Under the pieces are notes generated by a model, which did no database searches, was not told where the DNA came from, and was given only the letters and a program-made list of their open reading frames with translations. From NCBI RefSeq assembly GCF_038002825.1, contig NZ_JBBODF010000001.1, forward strand, positions 1,054,001 to 1,118,000: DNA of 64,000 bases, in the 5' to 3' direction. Positions 17,597-25,502 of the stretch are shown here, in pieces. Made by a program: the position numbers and the translations under genes. The first letter of the stretch is position 1, and each line of letters opens with the position of its first letter. This DNA is from Paenibacillus sp. FSL H8-0048. GTDB lineage: Bacteria; Bacillota; Bacilli; Paenibacillales; Paenibacillaceae.

Positions 17597-19009
17597 GGTA
17601 GCGTCAAGAAGTTTGTGTAAGAGAGTAGAAGTACCTCCCCCGGGTTACGGGTTGGGGTGCAGTGTTTCTGGGGGGAGGGGGAACCCCGACCCCCAGAAAC
17701 TGGATTTCTCTGCTACGCCTCTTCCGGTGCGGGTAAAGAGGGGTAGCGTGTTTCGAATAGCTCTTTTAGCTTCTTTTTAACGGCATCCATGCCAAAGCCT
17801 TGGGCGACCCGCCCTGCATGACGTTCATTGTATTCCAGCATCTCCAGGTACACGATTTTCTCTGCCGCATCCATGTTCGTCAGACTGTTCATCGGTTTCA
17901 GACGCTTGCGGATTTCCTTGTTCATCCGTTCGATGGGGTTCGACGTGTAGATCGCTTTACGGATCGATTCCGGATACTTGTAGAACGTCAGGAGTGTGGA
18001 TAACTGTTCCTCCCAGGACCTCATTTCCTTCGGATATAGCTTGTTCCACTTCGCTTTGACCGTATCAAAGTTAGCCCGGGCTACCACTTCATCCGGTGCG
18101 GTATATACGGTTTTCAACGCTTCAAGGACATCAGTTTTGTGCTCCATCCGGATTTTAGGGAACGTGGCCCGCACTTTGTGCACTACGCAATGCTGTACAT
18201 CTGCCTGAGGATAGGTCTCTTTAAACGCCGCATCCAGCCCCGGTAGTCCGTCAAACACACCCAGCAGGACTTCCTGCGCTCCGCGGTCGTACAGGTCTTT
18301 GAGTACCTCCCGCCAGCCATTCGAACTCTCTTGGCCGCCCACGTAAAACCCGAGAATTTGACGCTGTCCCTCCTCGTCAATCCCCATCGCAAAGTAGACC
18401 ACTTCGCCACGGACCGTGCCCCGTTTCAGCTTCACGTACAGCCCATCCAAGTAGATCACGGAGTACCGTTTGCTCAGGGGCCGTTTCTGCCACTGGTGGA
18501 TATCGTCCAGCACCGTAGCCGTAATATTGCTGACCGTGGTGGGGGAGTAGTGGCTGCCAAACATACTTTCAATGAACCGGGCCACATCCCGCGTGCCCAT
18601 GCCCGATTTATACATTTGGATGACAGCCTCTTCTAACCATCCGTCCCGCCGCTGGTACGGCTCAAACATCTGCGTTTGGAAAAGGCTTTGGCGGTCCCGG
18701 GGCACCTGAAGATCCTCGATATGGCCGTATTTCGTGTGCAAGTCTCGCGTATAATAGCCGTTGCGACTATTACTGGCACCCGATTCTTCACTGTCCATAA
18801 ACCCCTGGATTTCGGCGCGCAACAGGCGTTCCATGTTGTCTTTCACAAAATCTTTAACAAGTTTTTCAAATAGATTATTCAGAGAACTTTCGGGTAAAAT
18901 ATTCATTGGTAGGGTTCCTCCTTGGTGGTTTCGCAATCCCGAGGATACCCTACTTTTTTGGTGTCTGACTAGACTCCAAATCTTGGTACACAACTTACTT
19001 TACGCCATC
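17597..19009 (-). mobile_element. IS256-family insertion sequence, complete
   Basis: 1413 bp. Imperfect terminal inverted repeats: left end GGTAGCGTCAAGAAGTTTG, right end (reverse complement) GATGGCGTAAAGTAAGTTG. A perfect 8-bp target duplication CGCGCACG flanks it at 17589-17596 and 19010-19017. Removing the element and one duplication restores a normal junction between repeat copies 5 and 6. It encodes one intact transposase; a GTTTCTGGGGG/CCCCCAGAAAC hairpin at 17664-17700 follows the gene. Intact ends and duplication suggest a recent insertion. Confidence 0.95.
17713..18906 (-). CDS. IS256 family (Mutator-type) transposase
   Basis: 397 residues, full family length. The DDE catalytic triad is visible as D154 in IYLDGLYVKL, D219 in GVFDGLPGLD and E326 in TSNPIERMNKE. 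ATG at 18906 has AAGGAGG 11 nt upstream; the frame continues upstream to near the right inverted repeat, but that part is not expected to be translated. No frameshift or internal stop, so it is probably active. Confidence 0.95.
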   Translation of the reverse strand: MNILPESSLNNLFEKLVKDFVKDNMERLLRAEIQGFMDSEESGASNSRNGYYTRDLHTKYGHIEDLQVPRDRQSLFQTQMFEPYQRRDGWLEEAVIQMYKSGMGTRDVARFIESMFGSHYSPTTVSNITATVLDDIHQWQKRPLSKRYSVIYLDGLYVKLKRGTVRGEVVYFAMGIDEEGQRQILGFYVGGQESSNGWREVLKDLYDRGAQEVLLGVFDGLPGLDAAFKETYPQADVQHCVVHKVRATFPKIRMEHKTDVLEALKTVYTAPDEVVARANFDTVKAKWNKLYPKEMRSWEEQLSTLLTFYKYPESIRKAIYTSNPIERMNKEIRKRLKPMNSLTNMDAAEKIVYLEMLEYNERHAGRVAQGFGMDAVKKKLKELFETRYPSLPAPEEA

Positions 19010-19200
19010 CGCGCACGCCGCTCCCGGTCCAATTGTGATCGGTTTTTCGACTACATTTCGTCCGTGCGCCACTCCCGGTCCAATTGTGGTCGGTTTAATA
19101 CGAAAATAAAAGTACCGGAAAATGCGCAGCAGAACGGGTTTTGACAAAAAAAGACCCACCGCCCCAAAAAAACGTTTCGTTTTTTTTGAAAAAGGGAAGA

Positions 19201-20433
19201 CTATTGGATAGGATTTAATTGCACGCTATATCCTAACTGCTGGATATAGTTCACGTACCTATCTAACGTGTTTTTCTTGGACGTCTCATCGCCTAGTGAG
19301 ACGTCTATTTCTTGGTATGACCTCTTCTCCCGCATCAGGGCATGGAGGATTCGAATCAGCAAATGCGCGGTGGCGACGTTTGCTTTTTTATCGCCTCTTC
19401 TCTTACGTATTCGTCGAAAAAATTGGCCGATCCGGTTCGAGGAGCGAGAGTTCGCCCAAGCCGCCTGACACAAGGCCCCTTTCAGATGCTTGTTCCCTTG
19501 CATCGTTTTTGACTTTCTTCGCTTTCCCGCGCTTTCGTTGTTCCCTGGACACACCCCCGCCCATGATGCAAACTGCGCATCACTCGGGAACATTTCCGCG
19601 ACATGCGGCCCCACTTCGGCAAAGATGGTCACGGCAGACGTCCGCTCAATTCCTGGAATGGAGTCAATTTGTTCAATCACCTCCAGGTACGGTTCTGCCT
19701 TCGCCTCGATTCGAGCTTCCAGCTCCGTGATCCTTTTCTCCAAATAGACCAAGTGGTCCCAGTGGTCTCGAATCATCTCGCGGTGATGACGGCGCAACTT
19801 GCCATTGAGCGCGTCTAGCAACTGCGGAACTTTCTTTTTCAAACGGGTTTTGACCAGGTTTTTAACGGTCCCTTCGTCGATGACCTCGCCGTCCATGATC
19901 TTCTGGAGCAGGCCCCGTCCCGAAACCCCATATAGATCGGACATAAAGGTGGTTAGCTTAATGTTGGCATCCTGCAGGATTTTGTGAATGCGGTTTTTCT
20001 CCGCCGTCACCGCCTGCACCATCTTACTCCGGTAACGGGTCAAGTCTCGCAAATCCCGGATGTCTTGTTCGGGCACCATACTGCCTTCAATGAGCCCGCA
20101 ACGGTGCAATTGCGCTAACCAGCGCGCATCTTGCATGTCACTTTTTCGACCCGGCGTATTCTTTACCCGCTGGGCGTTGGCCAAGACCAGATCACAACTG
20201 CCCTCTAAGATGTTCCATACCGGTTTCCATAACACGCCCGTACTCTCCATCACCACCTCCCGACAGCCTTGTTCACTCAGCCAATCTTGCAGGCCTAGCA
20301 ATTCTTTGGTTGTCGTCCCAAAGGTTTTCAGGTGACATTGGGGTTTCTGTTCGATCGGTCCTTTCAACACGCAGGCCACAACGGTTTCCTGGTGCACGTC
20401 CAGACCGGCGCAACACATACGTACAGCATCCAT
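19201..20433 (-). CDS. IS110 family transposase (DEDD RuvC-like recombinase)
   Basis: About 410 residues. The N-terminal RuvC-like domain shows D12 in AGLDVHQ, E63 in VVMESTG, and D99 and D102 in RKSDMQDARW. The C-terminal transposase_20 domain has IDSIPGIERTSAVTIFAEVG and CPGNNESAGKRR, with the catalytic Ser expected in the ESAGKR segment. ATG at 20433 has GGAGG 9 nt upstream; the ATG at 20442 abuts that site. Intact, so likely active. The enzyme works with a bridge RNA encoded in the element. Confidence 0.95.
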   Translation of the reverse strand: MDAVRMCCAGLDVHQETVVACVLKGPIEQKPQCHLKTFGTTTKELLGLQDWLSEQGCREVVMESTGVLWKPVWNILEGSCDLVLANAQRVKNTPGRKSDMQDARWLAQLHRCGLIEGSMVPEQDIRDLRDLTRYRSKMVQAVTAEKNRIHKILQDANIKLTTFMSDLYGVSGRGLLQKIMDGEVIDEGTVKNLVKTRLKKKVPQLLDALNGKLRRHHREMIRDHWDHLVYLEKRITELEARIEAKAEPYLEVIEQIDSIPGIERTSAVTIFAEVGPHVAEMFPSDAQFASWAGVCPGNNESAGKRRKSKTMQGNKHLKGALCQAAWANSRSSNRIGQFFRRIRKRRGDKKANVATAHLLIRILHALMREKRSYQEIDVSLGDETSKKNTLDRYVNYIQQLGYSVQLNPIQ

Positions 20434-20459
20434 TCCAATCATCCTCCATCGTCAGCTTA

Positions 20460-20630
20460 CAAATCATGCGCTCGAGTGAGTGTAATTTAATACACGTACT
20501 TTTGGGGGCTACAATAGGCGATGCTCGAAAAGCGCAATAGAACAGTTTTTCGCACGGGGTGTATCCCAGTAACCGTTTCCGCCCTTTGATTTGTATATGT
20601 AGTGTTGACGACTACAGCCTCTTTTAGAAT
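20460..20630 (-). ncRNA. Candidate IS110 bridge RNA
   Basis: Non-coding left end of the IS110 element, read in the transposase direction. It holds TGTAGTCG (20616-20609), identical to the target repeat just left of the insertion point. Next comes CGGTT (20575-20571), which can pair with the right target side AACCG. Then GTATTAAA (20493-20486) is identical to the element's own right end (19101-19094). The order target guide then donor guide matches the IS621 bridge RNA. No good right-donor match was found. Ends are approximate and the structure was not folded. Confidence 0.45.
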
Positions 20631-21050
20631 GGATGCGACGGATGCCACCCACTTATTTTCATTCCTGGGGGTGACAAGGTCTCTGTCTTGTCATGCCTGT
20701 TTTTCGACTACATTTCGTCCGTGCGCCACTCCCGGTCCAATTGTGGTCGGTTTTTCGACTACATTTGGCGCGCACGCCACTCCCGGTCCAATTGTAATCG
20801 GTTTTCCGACTACATTCCGTCCGTGCGCCGCTCCCGGTCCAATTGTGGTCGGTTTTTCGACTACATTTGGCTCGCACGCCGCTCCCGGTCCAATTGTGAT
20901 CGGTTTTTCGACTACATTTCGTCCGTGCGCCACTCCCGGTCCAATTGTGATCGGTTTTCCGACTACATTCCGTCCGTGCGCCGCTCCCGGTCCAATTGTG
21001 GTCGGTTTTTCGACTACAACCAGCTAACAGGCCCATCCCCCCTGGCAGCC

Positions 21051-21090
21051 AAAAAAACACCGCAGGCCATCAAGCAGCCGGCGGTGTTTC
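21051..21090 (-). terminator. Terminator of second Gfo/Idh gene
   Basis: On the minus strand AAACACCGCCGGC pairs with GCCTGCGGTGTTT and is followed by seven T residues, 13 bp after the stop codon. It lies between the gene and the end of the repeat array. Confidence 0.88.
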
Positions 21091-21102
21091 CCTGTCTTCA
21101 GC

Positions 21103-22263
21103 TTACATCTCAGATATCTGTACCCAACGCCGCTGCTCAATTGAACGCTCGACCGCTTCCAGCACCGCCTGGCATTTCACGCCGTCGTTGAAGTTCGGCA
21201 CCGGCTGCCGCCCTTCCTCAATGGCATTCGACAGCTCCAGCATCTCATGAATGAAGGTATGCTCGAACCCGATCGTATGGCCCGGCGGCCACCACGCTTC
21301 CGCATAGTCATGGGACGGATCGGTGGCCAGCACCCGGCGGAAGCCCTGCACATCCTCGTCATCCGAGGTCAGGTAGACCTCAAGCTCATTCATCCGTTCA
21401 AAATCAAACTTCACACTGCCTAGGCTGCCGTTAATCTCGAAGGAATTGGTCGAACGGTGTCCGGCTGCGAAGCGTGTCGCCTCGAAGCTGCCCAGCGCAC
21501 CGCTGCTGAAGCGGGCCAGGAACAGTGTGGCATCGTCCACGGTTACCGGACCGCGCGGCGCATCCTTGCCCGCCTTGGCACTCAGTCCAGTCATCTCCGT
21601 TGCCAGCGGGCGCTCCTTGACGAAGGTCTCGCTCATGCCGATAACCTCCTCTACATCTCCGACCAGGAAATGAGCCAGATCAATCAGATGCGCCCCCAGA
21701 TCACCATGCGAGCCTGAGCCTGCAACCTCCTTCTGGAGACGCCAGACCAGCGGGAATTCCGGATCGAGAATCCAGTCTTGCAGGAACCACGCGCGGAAAT
21801 GATAGATTGTGCCCAGCCGGCCGCTCTCAATCAGCCGCTTCGCCAGCCGGACCGCCGGGGAGAAACGGTAGTTGAAGCCAATCATATGCGCAATTCCCGC
21901 CTTTTCGGCAGCCGCAAGCATCTCACGAGAATCCTCCAGATTCAGGGCCAGCGGCTTCTCGCAGAAGATATGCTTGCCTGCGGCGGCAGCCGCCAGGGCA
22001 ATCTCTTTATGGGCATTGCTTGGCGCATTAATATCGACCAGATCAATATCGCTGCGGGCGATCAGCTCCTTCCAGTCGGTCACACTCTCCGACCAGCCAA
22101 GCTGTGCTGCCGCCTCTGTAACCGCTTCCTCATTACGTCCGCAGATGACCGACATTTGCGGCTTAACTGCCTTGGGGAAGAACATTGGCAGACTGCGGTA
22201 AGCGTTGCTGTGGGCCTTGCCCATGAATTTATAACCTATCATTCCAATGCGTAGCTGTTTCAT
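21103..22263 (-). CDS. Gfo/Idh/MocA family oxidoreductase
   Basis: About 386 residues. The Rossmann motif near the N-terminus is GMIGYKFMGKAHSNAYR, the EKPLALN motif is around residue 95, and HGDLGAHLIDLAHFLVGDVEEV in the C-terminal domain holds the catalytic-type Asp and His. Similar to dehydrogenases acting on myo-inositol or other cyclic polyols and sugars. ATG at 22263 has GAGGAGG 6 nt upstream. It is distinct in sequence from the Gfo/Idh enzyme at 14306-15373, though both lie in the same carbohydrate region separated by the repeat array. Confidence 0.92.
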   Translation of the reverse strand: MKQLRIGMIGYKFMGKAHSNAYRSLPMFFPKAVKPQMSVICGRNEEAVTEAAAQLGWSESVTDWKELIARSDIDLVDINAPSNAHKEIALAAAAAGKHIFCEKPLALNLEDSREMLAAAEKAGIAHMIGFNYRFSPAVRLAKRLIESGRLGTIYHFRAWFLQDWILDPEFPLVWRLQKEVAGSGSHGDLGAHLIDLAHFLVGDVEEVIGMSETFVKERPLATEMTGLSAKAGKDAPRGPVTVDDATLFLARFSSGALGSFEATRFAAGHRSTNSFEINGSLGSVKFDFERMNELEVYLTSDDEDVQGFRRVLATDPSHDYAEAWWPPGHTIGFEHTFIHEMLELSNAIEEGRQPVPNFNDGVKCQAVLEAVERSIEQRRWVQISEM

Positions 22264-22414
22264 TTGGTGCCTCCTCACTGAATAGACTACTCGGTGTACA
22301 CGCATACATTTTCTCATTCAGGCTGCGCTTTAGTCAAATGGCTTCTTGCAGGATTTATCTACAATGTTACGTGCTGCGGAGCACATTAGATGAAAATCAT
22401 AATTTCCCAAGTGG

Positions 22415-22454
22415 AAACGGCTTTGCCGTCCTCTTAAAGGACGGTACCGTTTCA
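22415..22454. repeat. Long intergenic hairpin in the gap before sdaA
   Basis: GAAACGG and CCGTTTC flank an inner stem CCGTCCT/AGGACGG, giving a nested hairpin of about 40 nt. It is followed by an AT-rich stretch. It lies in the 318-bp gap between Gfo/Idh and sdaA, and no coding sequence is supported there. It has the look of a dispersed Paenibacillus intergenic repeat. Confidence 0.5.
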
Positions 22455-22513
22455 GCGAGAAATAGAAGGATAATTTATCGTGTGAAACATATAATTTCTT
22501 ATATTTTAAAAAA

Positions 22514-22556
22514 ACAAAAAACGCCCCCTCTGCCAAACGGCAGTAAAGGGACGTTC
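22514..22556 (-). terminator. Terminator of the serine dehydratase operon
   Basis: On the minus strand: AACGTCCCTTTACTGCC, loop GTTT, then GGCAGAGGGGGCGTTTTTTG. The stem is nested with a central CTGCC/GGCAG. It begins 26 bp after the sdaA stop codon. A nearly identical sequence terminates the exporter at 30510. Confidence 0.88.
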
Positions 22557-22581
22557 TTCGTCTGTGTCCGTTCATTATCAG

Positions 22582-23790
22582 TTAACTGCCCATGTTGTAA
22601 AACTTAGCAAGCCCGCCCTCTGAAGTTTCACGGTACCTGCTGTTCATATCGAGGCCTGTCTCATACATCGTCTGTACAACCAGGTCAAAGGATATTTTAC
22701 GGGTACCCGACAAGAACTTGGCCAGACTCAGCGCATTGATCGCCCGCATCGCACCAACAGCATTCCGTTCAATGCAAGGGATCTGAACCAGTCCTTTAAT
22801 CGGATCACAGGTTAACCCCAAGTGATGCTCCATGGCCACCTCAGCAGCATACTCGATCTGATCGATCTCCATACCGGACAATTCAGCCAATGCAGCCGCT
22901 GCCATAGAGCAAGCCGTGCCTACCTCCGCCTGACAGCCGCACTGAGCGCCGCTGATGGAGGCGTTATGCTTCACCAGATTGCCAATGAGCCCCCCGACGG
23001 CCAGCGCCCGGAGAATCCGTTCATCCGGGACCTGCAGCTTCTCCTGCATATAACGGAGCGAGGCGGGCACAACACCACAGGCCCCGCAGGTTGGAGCCGT
23101 TACCACTGTACCGGCAGCCGCATTCTGTTCATTCACGGCAAAAGCGTACGCGCTGACGATCCGGTTCTCCCGCGTCTCCGGGCTCTCATCCACAGTCCCC
23201 TGATGATACAGATATTGCGCCTTGCGCTCAACATTAAGCCCGCCCTCCAGAATGCCTGTGACAGACAGCCCTTCGTCGATCGAACGCTTCATCGCTTCCC
23301 AGATGCCTTGGAGGAACTCCCAGATCTGTGTGCCATCACGCTGCTCAACGTAATCGCTTAGGCGGATATGATTCGCTTTACAATAGGCACTGATCTCGGC
23401 AAAGCTGTTCTCCGGGTAGACATCAGGTCCCCGCGTCTCCTCCCGCCCATCAATCACGATCTCCCCGCCGCCGATACTGGCAACACGCATGGAGGCTGTT
23501 TGCTGACCACCCTTGTAAGCAAACAAGTCCATTGTATTGGGATGAGGCAGATCAAAGTCAGGCTGCGGAACAAATTGAACCTCCGTCCGGACGGGTGAGA
23601 GTGCCCGAATAATAGCCTTATCCGTCATATGGCCTTTGCCTGTTTTGGCAAGAGAACCATAGATCAACGCTTTGAACTGGTCTGCGTCTTCATTTTCTGC
23701 TTTTAAGATTCCGGCCGCCTTCTCCGGCCCCATGGTATGGGAGCTGGACGGTCCACTGCCAATCTTGAATAGCTCAGTCAACGATCTCAT
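22582..23790 (-). CDS. sdaA: L-serine ammonia-lyase, iron-sulfur dependent
   Basis: Converts L-serine to pyruvate and ammonia with a [4Fe-4S] cluster. The small-domain signature GSGPSSSHTMGPEKAA is at residues 12-27. Cluster-type cysteines lie in APTCGACGVVPASL, SGAQCGCQAEVGTACSM and LTCDPIKGLVQIPCIERNA. At 402 residues it is a single fused chain, shorter than the E. coli enzymes (about 454). It is the last gene of a four-gene operon with two crotonase-like genes and an amidohydrolase, so serine (or a close analogue) may be a product of that pathway. Confidence 0.92.
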   Translation of the reverse strand: MRSLTELFKIGSGPSSSHTMGPEKAAGILKAENEDADQFKALIYGSLAKTGKGHMTDKAIIRALSPVRTEVQFVPQPDFDLPHPNTMDLFAYKGGQQTASMRVASIGGGEIVIDGREETRGPDVYPENSFAEISAYCKANHIRLSDYVEQRDGTQIWEFLQGIWEAMKRSIDEGLSVTGILEGGLNVERKAQYLYHQGTVDESPETRENRIVSAYAFAVNEQNAAAGTVVTAPTCGACGVVPASLRYMQEKLQVPDERILRALAVGGLIGNLVKHNASISGAQCGCQAEVGTACSMAAAALAELSGMEIDQIEYAAEVAMEHHLGLTCDPIKGLVQIPCIERNAVGAMRAINALSLAKFLSGTRKISFDLVVQTMYETGLDMNSRYRETSEGGLAKFYNMGS

Positions 23791-23807
23791 AGCACCCTTA
23801 TCCCTTC

Positions 23808-24644
23808 TCAGTTGTCTTTCCTCTGAAAACGTTCCTTGAGCTTGATCAGCCGCTCTTGAATCCCCTCTTCATCAATCGCCATATCAACCAATTGGTGGGT
23901 AAGCTGAAGACCCTGATCCTCTGCCAAAGCTTGTTTCCACGGATGCGCCACAATCGAATGCGTAAGATGCCTTGTAGAGCGGGGGGCCTGCATGATCTGC
24001 TCTGCCAGCTCCCAGGCCCGTGGAAGAAGCTGTTCACGAGGCAATACCTCACTGACCAGACCGAGGTCCAGTGCCTCCTCTGCAGTAATGTTCATCCCCG
24101 TGTATGCATAGTATGCCGCTTTTTTGCTCCCCAGAATCCTTTGAAGTGCCAGGACGATTCCGTCTCCAGGCGGTACACCACCCAGATAATGGGCATCGAA
24201 GAACACGGTGTCTTCCGCACAAAGGGTAATATCACAAAGCGTTCCCAGCTGCCAGTGTGCGCCTGTGCCATTGATCGCCCCAATCGTGGGGATGTCCAGG
24301 CAATGAACCATATTTTCAATCATCCGGAGCGATTCATGATACATCTCCAGCTTCCGGCGGTTTGGCCAATCCATGAATTTGGTGGTCCAGACTTCAGGAT
24401 TGCCGGTCTGCCACAGCTCTCCTGTCCCTGTAAGAATCATGACCTCATTCTCAGGATCACGGCCAATATCTGACCAAACATGACCATATGCGGCTTGGAC
24501 CGGCCAGTCAAATTGTAACGGTCCCCCGTCAGTGTGCATACGCACTTCGAGTATCCCGTCACGGCGGGTCATGAGGAATAAGTCCTTATATTTCTCCGAG
24601 TATTCTTCGAGCCGGGTAGGTCCCGTCATCTTTCTATTGAACAT
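23808..24644 (-). CDS. Crotonase superfamily protein, 6-oxocamphor-hydrolase-like (copy 1)
   Basis: 278 residues. The pattern EYSEKYKDLFL, ILTGTG, LGGVPPGDG and LPRAWELAEQIM matches what I recall of Rhodococcus 6-oxocamphor hydrolase, a beta-diketone C-C hydrolase, more than enoyl-CoA hydratases. H130 (NGTGAHWQ) and D161 (PPGDG) correspond to its catalytic His122 and Asp154. At the position of its His45 this copy has Gln50, while the neighbour has His. Overlaps the second copy by 11 bp. Substrate unknown; a retro-Claisen cleavage or related step is inferred. Confidence 0.75.
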   Translation of the reverse strand: MFNRKMTGPTRLEEYSEKYKDLFLMTRRDGILEVRMHTDGGPLQFDWPVQAAYGHVWSDIGRDPENEVMILTGTGELWQTGNPEVWTTKFMDWPNRRKLEMYHESLRMIENMVHCLDIPTIGAINGTGAHWQLGTLCDITLCAEDTVFFDAHYLGGVPPGDGIVLALQRILGSKKAAYYAYTGMNITAEEALDLGLVSEVLPREQLLPRAWELAEQIMQAPRSTRHLTHSIVAHPWKQALAEDQGLQLTHQLVDMAIDEEGIQERLIKLKERFQRKDN

Positions 24645-25473
24645 CGTCGCCCCTCAGGCGTCCTTGCATTTTCTTCAGCCGCTCCAGCGCTCCTTCTTCA
24701 TCAATGGCCATGTCGTACATCTGGTGGGCAAGCTGGAATCCCTGATCGGCGACCAGAGCCTGCTTCCATGGCCGGGAGATAATGGAGTGAGACAGATGTC
24801 TTGTTGAACGCGGTGCCTGCATGATCATCTCCGCCAGCTCCCAAGCGCGTGGAAGAAGCTTTTCGCGGGGCAGCACTTCACTGACGATACCCAGATCCAA
24901 GGCGGTCTGACCATTGATATTCTTGCCGGTGTAGGCGTAATAGGCTGCTTTTTTGAAACCGATCATGTTCTGCAGTGTGAGCAGCATTCCATCTCCCGGA
25001 GGCGTGCCTCCCAGATAATGCGGATCGAAGAAGTCCGCGTCTTCCGTACAAATGGTAATATCGCAGAGCGTTGCAAGCTCACAGTGCGTTCCCGGCCCGT
25101 TGACCGCCCCGATGGTCGGGATGTCAATGCAGAAGATCAGATTCTCAAGCAGTCTCAGTGATTCATGATACTGTTCGAGCTTCTTTTGCTTCGGCCAGTC
25201 CATGAATTTCGTATTCCAGACCTCAGGGTCGCCAATCAGCCATTTATCCCCGGTTCCCGTAATAATCATGACTTCGTTCTCAGGGTCGCGGCCAATATCT
25301 GACCAGGCATGAGACCATGCGGTATGAGCTTCCCAATTGTGCGTGTACGAACCTCCATCCGTGTGCAGACGCACTTCAAGGATTCCGTCACGGCGGGTCA
25401 TTAACAGGAATTCCTTGTATTTCTCCGAGTACTCTTCGAATTTGGTGGGTCCAATCATACGTCTCTCTGTCAT
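24634..25473 (-). CDS. Crotonase superfamily protein, 6-oxocamphor-hydrolase-like (copy 2)
   Basis: 279 residues, clearly paralogous to its downstream neighbour over the whole length. It retains His50 (EAHTAW), His130 (NGPGTHCE) and Asp161 (PPGDG), the positions I align with the catalytic His45, His122 and Asp154 of 6-oxocamphor hydrolase. This copy is therefore the better candidate for C-C hydrolase activity. AGGAGG precedes the ATG. Two adjacent copies may form a heteromer or act on successive intermediates. Confidence 0.75.
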   Translation of the reverse strand: MTERRMIGPTKFEEYSEKYKEFLLMTRRDGILEVRLHTDGGSYTHNWEAHTAWSHAWSDIGRDPENEVMIITGTGDKWLIGDPEVWNTKFMDWPKQKKLEQYHESLRLLENLIFCIDIPTIGAVNGPGTHCELATLCDITICTEDADFFDPHYLGGTPPGDGMLLTLQNMIGFKKAAYYAYTGKNINGQTALDLGIVSEVLPREKLLPRAWELAEMIMQAPRSTRHLSHSIISRPWKQALVADQGFQLAHQMYDMAIDEEGALERLKKMQGRLRGDDVQ

Positions 25474-25502
25474 TGTAATTCCTCCTATGTTTGGTTTAGA
25501 GC

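Larger units (their letters stand above)
19097..20701 (-). mobile_element. IS110-family insertion sequence, complete
   Basis: About 1605 bp inserted within the T-run of repeat copy 7; left and right repeat fragments rejoin as CGGTTTTTCGAC. The exact ends are ambiguous within three T residues. As expected for IS110, there are no inverted repeats and no clear target duplication. Relative to the transposase, there is a long non-coding left end (20434-20701) and a short right end (19097-19200, with a small AAAACGTTTCGTTTT hairpin at 19166-19187). This layout fits the IS110 group, whose bridge RNA lies upstream of the gene. IS110 elements often target repetitive REP-like sequences. Confidence 0.9.
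17331..21018. repeat. 51-bp tandem repeat array, about 13 copies, interrupted by two insertion sequences
   Basis: Unit core: CCRCTCCCGGTCCAATTGT, then RRTCGG, four to five T, CGACTACATT and a short linker that is CCGTCCGTGCG-like or TGGCGCGCACG-like. Copy starts are 17342, 17393, 17444, 17495, 17546, 19018, 19069, 20726, 20777, 20828, 20879, 20930 and 20981, with an exact 51-bp period. Copies 1-3 and 4-6 are the same series, giving a 153-bp higher-order repeat. Copies 5/6 are split by an IS256-type element and copy 7 by an IS110-type element. Because 51 is a multiple of three and the unit has no stops, long false frames of 17-residue repeats appear. The array lies between convergent genes. 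A diverged single copy is at 30325. Confidence 0.95.

Noticed and set aside
17331-21018. CRISPR array
   Set aside because: The units are contiguous tandem copies with no variable spacers and no cas genes nearby.
20659-21060. Open frames with 17-residue repeats across the array (also 17235-17780 and 20602-21250)
   Set aside because: Caused by the stop-free 51-bp period, open in several frames on both strands; no ribosome binding site and frames start and stop at array edges.
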